This document shows positions 22,600 through 32,379 of a stretch of DNA of 64,000 nt, piece by piece (positions within the stretch are counted from its first letter, which is position 1; each line of letters starts with the position of its first letter). The position numbers and the translations under genes were made by a program. The notes below the pieces were generated by a model that was given only the letters and a program-made list of their open reading frames with translations, did not search any database and had not been told where the DNA came from. Origin of the DNA: Rhodocollybia butyracea (lineage: Eukaryota > Basidiomycota > Agaricomycetes > Agaricales > Omphalotaceae); contig JADNRY010000217.1 in NCBI GenBank assembly GCA_015501585.1, positions 1-64,000 of the forward strand, in the 5' to 3' direction.

Positions 22600-23469
22600 T
22601 CAAGCTCGAGCCATCCCAAGAAGTCCAACTAGATGCTCGTGCTTGTAATGGTCAAGTCCTTTTGTAAGGATATCTGCCGTATTGTCCTCAGATGCGCAGT
22701 AGGTGACTGATACCTTGTTAGAGGTAATGTTCTCTCGTATAAAATGGTGCCGGATATCTATGTGCTTGGAACGAGCATGAAATCCGGAGTTCTGAGCAAA
22801 TGAGATAGCACTGTGGTTGTCAACAGAGATATCGAGAGGGTGATCAAGGGATAAGCCAAGTTCAGAGAAAATGGTACGAAGCCATAGGGCTTCACGTGTC
22901 CAGGATTCATGTTAAATTGTGAGAGTGTTTGGACTGCAAAGGAAATGTCAGGGCGAGTCATGATTGCAGCAAACATTAGTGAGCCAATGATATTCTGGTA
23001 AATGGCTTTGATTTCTGGATGTGATTCATCATCCGGGAGTTTTGTGAGTTTAACATGAGTATCCATAGGTGAATGGACAGGGTTGCAATCTGTCATCCCA
23101 AATCGTTCTAGGATCCGGGTGAGGTACTGTGTTTGTGTGATAATAATAGAGGTGTCATCTCGATGAATTTCCATACCCAGTAGTTGGCGTAATTCACCTA
23201 ATTTCTGGATCGAGAATTCAGAGGAGAGTTCGGATTCTATTTCTGACATGAGCTTGTCACTGGATGTGAAGATAGACATATCATCCACATGTACTGCAAT
23301 GATAATAATGCCTTCATCAGATCTCCGTATGTAGACACACTGGTCTGACAGGAGACGGGTGAAGTTAAGTTTCTTGAAGCTTGAGTCAAGGGTTAAGTTC
23401 CAAACCCTGCCAGCTTGCTTCAAGCCATAAAGTGACCTTTCGAGTTTACATACTCGAGTTGTTCCTAGA
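22600..23469 (-). pseudogene. Copia reverse transcriptase, second half, and RNase H tail
   Basis: It reads VCKLERSLYGLKQAGRVWN, then the active-site motif AVHVDDMSI (HVDD in place of YVDD), SIQKLGELRQLLGMEIHRD and RPDISFAVQTLSQF. After NMNPG (about 22905) the frame changes abruptly. The expected middle of the RNase H region is absent and the homologous reading resumes in another frame with TREALWLRTIFSELG, DNHSAISFAQNSGFHARSKH and DNTADILTKGL. The stop is TGA at 22600-22602. The deletion removes the catalytic first half of RNase H. Confidence 0.8.
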
Positions 23470-24160
23470 GATGTCCACGAGTCCAGGTCTTTACAGGTAC
23501 TCGCAGGTAAGATCCGTGGGAAAACCTGCGAGTATGTGACCCACGGATCCCAGGATCCGTTTCCCACGGGTCCGGCGCAGGTCACAGGTCAGACTTTGGA
23601 GAATTTCAGCTGACTTGCAGGTACTTTTATGACTTGTACAAGTAATGTAAACCCATACATTTGTTAATTAGTGCTTAAAATTTACAGTACAAGCAACAAT
23701 ATTTGTCAGTTAACACTCAAAACTTACAGTAATTCATAGTATCATATGCATTATAGTACTTATCAAGTACTGGCACATATGTTTGAGGTTGTAGACAGCT
23801 CACGACGTTTGGCGCTAATTTAAGCGCCCAATTGCCGTGAGCTGTCTACAATGTAAAACCTTTGTGTCAGTACATATTTACTTCATAACTAAGTATGAAA
23901 TAATAGTAGACAGTTACAGTACAATGTTTTATAAATGGTATGTATCATAAAACAGGTAAGTACTTTATTAATGATTATTAGTACACTCTTTGGCATAAAT
24001 ACACAAATACCTGCAGGTACTTGCGAACTCGCAGGTAAATTACCTGCGAGTCAAAGATCCGTTTCCCACGGATCTTCCGCAGGTCACAAGTCAAGGCTTT
24101 TGGGCCACAGGTACTTGCGCGCCGGATCCAAGTATACTTGGATCCGGCCTCGTGGACATC
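23470..24160. mobile_element. 691-bp MITE with terminal inverted repeats, nested in the Copia reverse transcriptase
   Basis: The ends are GATGTCCACGAG (23470) and its complement CTCGTGGACATC (to 24160). The left context TAGAGATGTCC resembles hAT termini. Inside are nested palindromes: perfect 28 bp at 24121-24148 (half-site GCCGGATCCAAGTA); about 60 bp centred near 23823 (TTGTAGACAGCTCACG paired with its complement, with a second inner stem); and repeated CCTGCGAGT / ACTCGCAGG and GATCCGTGGG words near both ends. It interrupts the reverse transcriptase after EGYAD and before RVCKLE. No clean target duplication was found. Confidence 0.7.
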
Positions 24161-25180
24161 TGCGTAGCCCTCAGGCTGTAGCATATATATGTCTTCATTG
24201 AGTTTACCATTGAGGTAAGCTCCAATGACATCCACCACATGAGCTTTGAGGTTGTAGCGAGCTGCAAGTGCGATGAGCAGTCTGACAGTCTCCATGCGCA
24301 CTACTGGTGCAAATGTTTCGTCATAATCAATGCCTGGGATTTGAGAAAATCCTTTGGCGACTAGGCGGGCCTTGTAGCGAGTGATATTTCCCTTATCATC
24401 ACGCTTAACTCGAAATACCCATTTATTGGCAATAGGAGTTCTGTCTGGTGGACATGGTGTGAGCTTGTAAGTATCAAGCTGATTGAGTTGTGTAATTTCG
24501 GCATCCATTGCTTCCTTCCACTTTGGCCAATCAGGGCGTGACTTTGCCTCAGCAATAGTGAGTGGTTCATTAGCCAATGGATCTTGCATTGCAGCAAAGG
24601 CAAATGCTGCAGTGTCTGGCTCTGAGTTAGGGTCAATGGTAGGTACCCTAGTTTTCCATGCATCTGGCTTCTGAGGTGAGCGTGAATCTGGATTGTGCAA
24701 GAGCCTGTAATTGATAGGAGTGGATTTAGCAGATCTGGGAATAGAGGATCTGAGTGGAGGTGCTGGTTTGGGTAAATTAGGGACAGGTGGTTGAGTAGCC
24801 TCTGGTGCCGAAACTGGTTCAGATGGAGGGTCAGGTGTTTCCAAAGGTTCTTCTGTGTTGTTACCATGTGTTGGCAACTTGGACTGAGGTGTTTCGATTT
24901 TTTCTGCTGTATTCTGTTCCCCCTCAAGTGCCGACACAGGGATATCTGATGACTCGGATTTGGGATTTTTGTCAAATCCAAAAATAATGTTTCGTGAAGT
25001 CTGGATTTTCCGGGTTGTAGTAGCGCCATGCGCGGGATTTGTCGGAAAGTCCAGTGAAATGGAATGGGCGAGATTTTGATGTAAGTTTCTGATTTTGACC
25101 ATCCTGGCGGAGTACCCAACATTTACTGCCAAAATCTCGCAAAGTGCTGACATCTGGTTTCCTCCTCCAGAATGCCTCAT
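24161..25180 (-). pseudogene. Copia linker and reverse transcriptase, first half
   Basis: It reads a proline-rich linker (PVPNLPKPAPPLRSSIPRSA), then NEPLTIAEAKSRPDWPKWKE, TPIANKWVFRVKRD, ARLVAKGFSQIPGIDYDETF, APVVRMETVRLLIALAA and LKAHVVDVIGAYLNGKL: the palm and fingers of a Ty1/copia reverse transcriptase with the first catalytic Asp (VVDV). A frameshift near 25015 separates it from the integrase C-terminal frame. The frame runs into the MITE after EGYADVHE. Confidence 0.85.
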
Positions 25181-25404
25181 CTGGAGTGATATACTCCTCC
25201 AATGCTCGTGTTGGTGAGCGATTCTTCAGGTAGACAGCATAAGCTACTGCCTCTGGCCACAAAAATAGTGGTAAGTTGTATTCTGCAAGCATAGCTCTTG
25301 CATGCTCTATGATGGTCCGGTTGAGCCTTTCTGCAACTCCATTTTGTTGGGGTGAGTGTGCAGCAGTGTATTCACAGCGGATACCTTGTGATGAAAGGTA
25401 TTGT

Positions 25405-25547
25405 TGTAAGCCTGCCGTGGCTTACCACACTTGAACCGCCAAGATGTGCTTATATACAATCCAGAGGCTGAACACATAGTTTGTGTTTATACTGCCGTTT
25501 TGGCGTAACGGTCAAAGCTGCTGGATTGTGACAAAGACCCACTTACA
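25405..25547. mobile_element. 143-bp TG..CA element (solo LTR or similar), nested in the Copia integrase
   Basis: It starts TGTAAGCCTGCC and ends CCCACTTACA, flanked by perfect 5-base repeats ATTGT (25400-25404 and 25548-25552). A TATA-like TGCTTATATACAATCC lies inside. Removing the element and one ATTGT reconnects the integrase frame exactly: GKVKQ runs into YLSSQGIRCEYTAAHSPQQN. A nearly identical copy lies at 62801-62942. The TG..CA ends, 5-base duplication and lack of coding favour a solo LTR, although the 6-base inverted ends also allow a MITE. Confidence 0.85.
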
Positions 25548-25552
25548 ATTGT

Positions 25553-27366
25553 TTGACTTTCCCTGAAATATATTCCCCACCATTGTCAAAGCGGAATGCT
25601 TTACAGTGTTTGCCAGTTTGGGTGAATATGTAGGCAACATAATGTTTGATCTTGTCCTCCACCTCGGATTTCTGTTTCATAAAGTAGATTACTGTACGGC
25701 GGGATGCGCCATCAGTAAATGACACGAAGTATCTTTCTTGATTGATACCAGTGGTATGTGCAGGTCCCCAAACATCAGTGAAAGTCATTTCACCAATTTC
25801 TGTGTATTTCCTTTTGGCTTCAGGAGGAAATGGTTGCACATGCTGCTTGGCACGTGTGCAGGCTTCACACTCAAAGGTAAGTGGACTGTCATGATCAACT
25901 ACCATGCCAGTGACCATGCCTTTGTCCTTGAGTAGTTTGACTGACTTTGGTGTGGTGTGACCAAAAGCTTTGTGCCATTCCTTCCAGGATCGAGCAGCAG
26001 GCTGTGAGGGGAATGCAAGAGTGGGTGTAGGTGCCAAAGAAGTAAGCTTAGAGGGAGGAGATCCAGTGGGTGATTTACTACTAGGTGATGACCTAGTCGA
26101 GCCGCGAGTGACCGCGACGGCAAACAACCCGCCAATGCGCTTCCCACGTATTATTTCGTGTGGTGAAGGTCCTGGGGTGTAAACAGATGCATACTTATCT
26201 GTGAATTTGACTGTGAAACCAGCTTGGGTAATGCATCCAACACTGATTAGATTGAAAGGTGCCTCAGGCACATGCAAAGCATTCTTCAATGTAATATTGA
26301 AGGCATGTTTGCCCAGGTGGCTGGCAATGGTTGCTGGGCCTTGTCCAATGACTGGTGTACTGCCAAACCCTTTGACAGTGTGACCAGGTGTTTCAACATA
26401 AGCAGAAAAGTATGATTTATTGCGAATGATGTGCTTGGTACAGGCAGAGTCTATCAACCATGTATCAGGAGGTAAATCTTTATCTCCTGAGTATTGACTC
26501 ATGAATGCAAAATTAGAGTCGGAATTGATAGCGGGTGACTCTTCCTGTGTGACGTGAGCACGGTTTGGGTTCTGGGAGCGGTTCCGCAAGGAACGCTGGT
26601 AGTTCTGCTTCTTCTGCTGTGGCGTGTATGTTTTTCCGGCGGCGGCATCGCGGCATTCATTCTGGAAGTGCCCGATCCGGCCGCAATTATGACAGCCTTG
26701 ATTTGATGGAGATGTAGTGCCGTGAGACTGCCGTTTGAATCTGTTGGCGGCAAGCGCAACATCATCAGAGTTCGGCTTGGCATGCTGGGTGCGGGATTGT
26801 TCTAAAATCCGCGCCACGAGCTTGTTGGAGTCGGAGAGGGAAGTGGTGTCGATTCCCTGAATAAAATTGTTCCATGAGTCTGGGAGTGAAGTAAGCAGTG
26901 TAATAGAACATTCATCATCAGTCAATTTAGAATTGAGACTGGCGAGTTCTTTTCTATATCGGGTCATGGTTTTGATATGCTCCGAAATATCTTCTCCATC
27001 CTGGCATTGTGCACGGAATAGCTTTCGTCGAGCTATAACAATGCCGATAGGTCCTTGGGGCTGGTACATCTTGTCTAGAGTGCTCCATGCACTGTGTGAT
27101 GTCCCGGCATCAGAAATATATACAAGCGGGTCGTCGCCAACCCTGAGTCGGATGGCGGAAAGTGCTTGTCGGTCCTTCTTGGCCCAAGCTAAGACTGTGG
27201 GGTCTGAGTCGGGTGCATTTGGTTTAGCGGCCGTGCCGAGGGCATAATCCTCGAGGCCTAAATCGGTGAGTATGTCGAGCATTTTAATTTTCCAGGTGGA
27301 GTAATTTTCGACACCTGAAAGATGCTGAATACGGTACGCGCTGCCGGCGGCTGATGAGTCTGACAT
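25553..27366 (-). pseudogene. Copia gag-protease-integrase
   Basis: It starts MSDSSAAGSAYRIQHLSGVE at 27366. A gag domain (WKIKMLDILTDLGLEDYALG) leads to the zinc knuckle CHNCGRIGHFQNEC, protease WLIDSACTKHI (DSA where DSG is usual), the pre-integrase HKAFGHTTPKSVKLLKDKGM with zinc ligands (CEACTRAKQH), and the integrase core with first Asp (FTDVWGPA), second Asp (FRFDNGGEY) and, beyond the nested insert, the Glu region (SPQQNGVAERLNR). The nested element ends this frame with a stop. Its immediate continuation is at 25404-24972 (MLAEYNLPLFLWPEAVAYAV). Confidence 0.9.
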
Positions 27367-27468
27367 GTCGTATGTAGACTTGTTGATAAAACGAGATTAG
27401 AAGGACGAGAGCGATAAGGAGCCGAGAATATGTGTGTGAGAGATCAGTCGGGGCCAGGGCCCATAACC

Positions 27469-27669
27469 TATTGTGATACTAGGCTATGAAAGTAGAGAAT
27501 ATTATTATTATTAGTGCGCTCCTCGAGAGAGCTTATATACCTAAGTACAATGTATCTAGAAGGTTCTACATACTTCGAGTACTACTTACAAAGATAGAGG
27601 ATACGATGAGTAAGCAAGGACGGAACATAAGAGTATGATCCGGAAGTATGATGTCATTGATCCGCAACA
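27469..27669 (-). repeat. Copia right LTR (element 5' LTR)
   Basis: 201 bp, one base longer than the left LTR and otherwise identical. The downstream target duplication CTAAA is at 27670-27674. Confidence 0.9.
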
Positions 27670-27674
27670 CTAAA

Positions 27675-28876
27675 ACCCCGGGCCTGGCCAGTAAGATTTG
27701 GTCAGGACTGAGATCTCGCCAGACTATGTGCGTCCAGGTTGATCTCACTATGCCTTTGAATAATTTTCGCCAGCCAAACTTGCTTGACATATGGAGAGTA
27801 TCCAGCTGGTAGCGGCTCTCTAGTCTCCTTTGCCACCGATTCTCAATCTCTCGGTTTGACGGTGGGTCTTCCCCATTTATTACTCTTTTCTTTCTCAGTT
27901 TCCAGATGAGGTATGCACTCTTGGACACCAGAATTCTGTACAGGCGAGATTCATTAGGGAGGGGTCTTCCATCCTCATTTCGGAAATTTGTTGTGCCACA
28001 TCCCATTAGTATACCGAAGGTTGGTTCCACTCATTCTGTGGACATTTTTTACCATGTGCGCTGCGCAAACTCCCAGATTTCTTTTTGCCCTGGGCAGGAG
28101 CATTCAAAGAGGATGTTTTCCAGGGTCTCTGGGACTTGGCAGCTGCTCCATCTTCCCCGGTGCTCAAAATTGAGAATGTTTTCTCAAAAGTCGCCAACCT
28201 TGTATGCGTTGTGGATAACCATCCACAAGAAGTATTCAAATTTTTAACCAAAGTCCCTATGGCAAATTGATTTCCATAATGCCTCTTCGGATGGGGTTGC
28301 TCCGCATAGGTCAACAGCACATGCTTGTGCTCGACCTAGGTTTATTTTTGTTGCTCTACGATTCATGCGTTCCCGGTAGGTTTTGGTCTGCATTTTCTTT
28401 CTCCGGATGGCTTTATATGCTAGGAATTGTGTTACTTTCGATAGCTTCACCCCTGTTAGTGTGAAGTCTTGTTTCACTGATAAATCAATGTTGTCTTGTG
28501 GCTTTTCTCGCCCTTGGTTTGCTAGCTCATCAGCTTTCTCGTTTCCTTCAGTTCCAGCGTGGCCTTTGACCCACACTAATTTGGTCATCGCTTCCCGTTC
28601 CCGTAATCTCACAGTGGTGGCCTTGATCTCTGCCGTATTTGCCACATTGATAAAGCCTCTATCCTCCCAGTCTTGTAGGTGTTTCGCTAGTCCCTCAATG
28701 TATGTGCGGGAGTCACTGTGCACCGATATGTCAATATCTTTGGGCGCGTCCATCACACATTCTTTAATCGCAATAATTTCACCTGTCTGATTGGTTTGTT
28801 TGAGGTTCTCTGGGACTCGGATGGCACGGTTACGTTGATTATCATTATCGTTCTCACAATATATTGGGCCAGGTGA
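27675..28876 (-). pseudogene. LINE-type RNase H with reverse-transcriptase zinc-binding-like tail
   Basis: From the right: NQTGEIIAIKECVMDAPKDI, VHSDSRTYIEGLAKHLQDWE, LVWVKGHAGTEGNEKADELA (28244-28876), the RNase H fold with its Asp and HxxxEGNEKAD features. A tail of the kind seen at the end of basidiomycete LINE ORFs follows in several frames (LAYKAIRRKKMQ; WKSICHRDFG; IWKLRKKRVINGED; ending ILLARPGVL at the Copia junction). Frameshifts lie near 28250 and 28020. The first RNase H segment is separated by a 750-bp insert (28877-29626). RNase H degrades the RNA of RNA/DNA hybrids, but this copy is broken. Confidence 0.75.
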
Positions 28877-29626
28877 TTTTGCCGTGCAGCCGGTGCGTGG
28901 TGCGTGCGTATGCATTTTTTTTCCTCTAATCTCAGCGTGAAATAGGTATTCTTTTGTAATATCAATGTAATATATACAATATTAACCTCATATCTGGACC
29001 CAGAGAGGTAATTCTAGTATTCTATACAAATTCTAAGTCTTATGATATTGTATCTAGATACAATATCAGCACAGTTATTGCACGCATCACGCAAATACTT
29101 GCGCGCACCATCCATCACTCGCACGCACCCTCGCACGCACTATGCACGCACCCTGCATCAACACGCACCCCGCAAAATGATGATGGCAGGTGCGTGCAAA
29201 TGATGGCAGACGGTGCGTGCAAATGATGGCGGGTGCGTGCAAATGTTGCGGGTCTTTTCAGCAGTGTTCACGTTTTTTTGAATGCCAGAATCTGTACATG
29301 CCTTTGTATACATCAATGATTCAATACAACTCTTGCCTTACTAAGTAGCCTCTTATATACTCAGTGAAGGTCAATTTACTTATGTTAATAATACTTTACA
29401 ATGCTTATACATTTAAGTTCACAATCCAGGTTGCAGCTTCTGGGACAAATGAATCCATAGAAATGAAAAAATGTTGTAACAGTAGTAAATTATGTAGTAA
29501 CAGAAAATTTAACCGCTGAAGCCCAGTGGACACGCACGCACTTGCACGCACCACGCACTGCGTTTTTACGCACCCAGCACGGTTGCACGCACCGAGCACG
29601 CACCACGCACCGGCAGCACGGCAAAA
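28877..29626. mobile_element. 750-bp inverted-repeat element inside the RNase H gene
   Basis: The left end TTTTGCCGTGCAGCCGGTGC is complementary to the right end (reverse complement TTTTGCCGTGCTGCCGGTGC), and the match continues through GTGGTGCGTGC, about 30 bases. The interior carries GTGCGTGCAAATGATGG tandem words (29190-29260) and a perfect 26-bp palindrome at 29043-29068 (half-site TGATATTGTATCT). It has no coding capacity. It splits the RNase H gene between GSRIYFG and ENDNDNQR. A convincing target duplication was not found. Confidence 0.75.
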
Positions 29627-29747
29627 TACATGTGCCGAAATATATTCTGGACCCAGTTGTTGGTCCACTGTCGCCTTCATTTTTGCAGGACCCATTGGTG
29701 TAGAATATTAGTTCATCTAACCCATTCCCTTGTAGGTATGTTGTCAC
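29627..29747 (-). pseudogene. RNase H N-terminal segment, detached
   Basis: LDELIFYTNGSCKNEG then GPTTGSRIYFG is the first strand of the RNase H fold (usual motif YTDGSC; the Asp is N here). It is separated from the rest by the 750-bp element to its left. Loss of this first catalytic Asp suggests the gene may have been inactive in any case. Confidence 0.65.
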
Positions 29748-30816
29748 TTCTTTCTCCCTTGTGAATATTTGGAATGTTCGGATGAACTATGCGCCGCATT
29801 CTTAATGCAATGGAAGGAAGGTAACCCGACGCGGGTAGTAACAGTTCTATTCGCCATGGTACTACTCGCTATGTACGTAAGTGACCAGACATTTGGTATT
29901 TTGGTGCAGTTTGGCTACAACTTACACAATTTCTTGGGCAGTCATACTAATATCTGGAGTCTACATAAAATTTAGCATCCAATACACCTTTCACCTGAAG
30001 GATAAAAGGTTCCCAGTGCTATATTATGCCTGAATAGGGAAGACTTACTATTTCATTGCTGCAACAGATTGAGGCCTCATATTTGTATAGTTCTGGGCAC
30101 TAGTATAGCTGCTTTTATCCCCTTTAGGCACCCAAGTATTCTCAGACTTCAGAACCTGTTATATAGCCCTTGATGTACAGTTCACTCTAGTAGTATTATC
30201 AATAACATGATGAGCTGTACAAAAGTAGTAACATTGACATGGAGTGAGGAGTTTTATATGCGGACCAGGAATAGTCAATGCCGGTCATCAACGATCGTCG
30301 GCGACTGTCGGCGGCCGCTGGGCCCAAGTGCCGGTGGATTGTGGCCGGTCCCTGTCCCTGACTCTCACTGACCCCGCATGATATTGTCGTTGACCCTCGC
30401 CGACCCTCGGCGGTGTTGTCAGTGACTCTCACCAAGTCTCACTGATGTCTGTACTAATCTCATTAGATATCGTGATATTGACTAAGGTCAGTGTTCTCGA
30501 CTACTAATCTAGCTCTTGGCTGAGGTTAGCCTTTGGTGCTCTCGACTCCTAATCTAGCTCTTTGCTTCTAGGACAATCTCAGACGATCTGGGTAAGATAT
30601 TGTGACACTTCTTTCAGTAGAAATCGCATTCGTAGCATTGGATAAGTGTTTTATTCCGTACTAACAATATATCTACCACTTTTTGCTCTACTCTTCAGGA
30701 AAAATACTAACGTGCGCCAAAAGGTTAGTCGACTTTAAAATACTTCCGCCAGGCTGTGTGGAGCCAAAATCTGAAACAGCCGGCTGACCTCTTGCCATCT
30801 TTCGCTTTTAACAACC
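29748..30816. other. 1.07 kb without a gene; dispersed repeat at 30.25-30.40 kb
   Basis: No convincing frame. The stretch about 30250-30395 (GAGTTTTATATGCGGACCAG onward to GACTCTCACTGAC) matches the reverse complement of about 37010-37145, which lies inside the 4.77-kb insertion of the next gene. Two CTCGACT(A/C)CTAATCTAGCTCTT words occur at 30497 and 30540. Confidence 0.45.
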
Positions 30817-32326
30817 ATGCCTGTCTTCACTTCTGGCCCTAATGGCAATATTTATAACTGCCGAGCCACAGACCACTGGAAAAAGGATGAGCTTACTGTT
30901 TTGTGTGCTGATCTTGGACTTTCTAGTCAAAGAACTAATAAAGACCAGCGTACACGCATCCTAAACTATCTGGATGATCCCAAAAATTCCGGAACTCTTC
31001 CCGAAAATCCCCAATTTCAAGGCCTGTATGTTTATCGCTCTGGCATGCATGAGACGAGTCAAGACAAGAATGGTGGCAAGAATAGTGCAGGAAAAGATAG
31101 TGAGGATGCCGAAGCTGCGAGAACAAAGGTCCTACCTACAGGGTATTTTTTTATCGCTCTTAACAACCAAAAATGAGGCTAACTATACCATTTTTAGAGC
31201 CAGAAAAAAACTCCTTGATGCTCAACTTACAACGGATCCCCCAGCGCAATTTACACCACTTGGTGCAGGAACAAAAACTGCGGCAAGCATCACCCAAGAT
31301 CCTGACGACAGCGAGCACAGCAGTACCGAAGGTGATTATCTTATTTTATCCACTGCCAGTGCTCTATGTCACTAATTTTTTTGCTTTTACAGACACGCCT
31401 CAGCCCGAGCCCAAGACTCCTCAAAAACATGTCGTCCGCCTTGCAGACCTTGTATGTATCACCAAAAGTGATATCGAAGGTACGAGACGCTTATTCTCAT
31501 TTGTTTTCACTCAACAACAAGCCTTTAGTCGCCTTAATCATCAAAGAAACTGGGAAGTATGCAGAGCCCCGTTCAAGGACGGTGATGCTCCATGTCACCT
31601 CTGAACTTCCGCTGTATACTCGAAAGGCTAAAGACGGCAAAACCGAATACATGGCTCGATTCTCTGACATGATCCCTGTTGCTGTCGAAACCGGATCTCC
31701 ATTGAAATCTGAAGCGTCAGTGAAATTTTTTTCTTCGGAAATAAAGAAGCCGCTTACCTGTTTTTTTTTAGAGCGTGGTGGTAAAGTCTTTTGTCCAGGT
31801 TTCAATAACCTTGATGAAGGCCGTATGAAGTTGGGCACTGTACATGACATTCTCAAACAGGGTGATAAGCTGCAGACGCTCTCGTTCCAGCGGGTCAATT
31901 TTTGCCTTTTGACCATCCGTGAGGATGATCTCTTGGAGTGTGTGGTGGAATGGGAACCCGAAGCGCCCGATGCTTCTAATGTGCGTTAATTCAACCTCAA
32001 TCCTAGCGCTTGGAATTAACTTTCTGGTCAGGTTATGCCTGCGTTTGCTAAGGCTACCGATGTTGATGCTCTGACAGAAGCTGCTGCTAGAGGCGCCGCC
32101 ACTTCCACTTCCAACACAGCTGGAGCTCTTACTGTTACCACCAAAACTACGATCAATGGTTCTCAAGATCCCACCGAGACCTCTACTAGAAGTTACGAGT
32201 GCTTTTTACTGTCTCTGATGAGATGGAGACTCCGGTAGAAGAGACGTTGGTCGGTGAATCAAAAGTAACGATCAAAACCGAGCGCGAGCACACTATGGCT
32301 CCTTTTGACTTATCCATTCCGGCGGC

Positions 32327-32379
<53 letters not shown>

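Larger units (their letters stand above)
22393..27669 (-). mobile_element. Copia (Ty1-type) LTR retrotransposon, 5.28 kb, defective, with two nested insertions
   Basis: LTRs at 22393-22592 and 27469-27669 are identical except for one extra base (GATATAGG against GATACTAGG). In element orientation they start TGTTGCGG and end CAATA. The sequence after the 5' LTR (GGTTATGGGCCCTGG) is a possible primer-binding site, and a purine tract (GAGGGGGAGTG) abuts the 3' LTR. Gag, protease, integrase, reverse transcriptase and the RNase H tail follow in Ty1/copia order. Lesions: a solo LTR-like insert in integrase (25405-25547), a 691-bp MITE in reverse transcriptase (23470-24160), a frameshift near 25015, and an internal deletion near 22900 that removes roughly 80-100 codons before the RNase H tail. 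It sits two codons before the stop of an RNase H gene. Confidence 0.9.
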
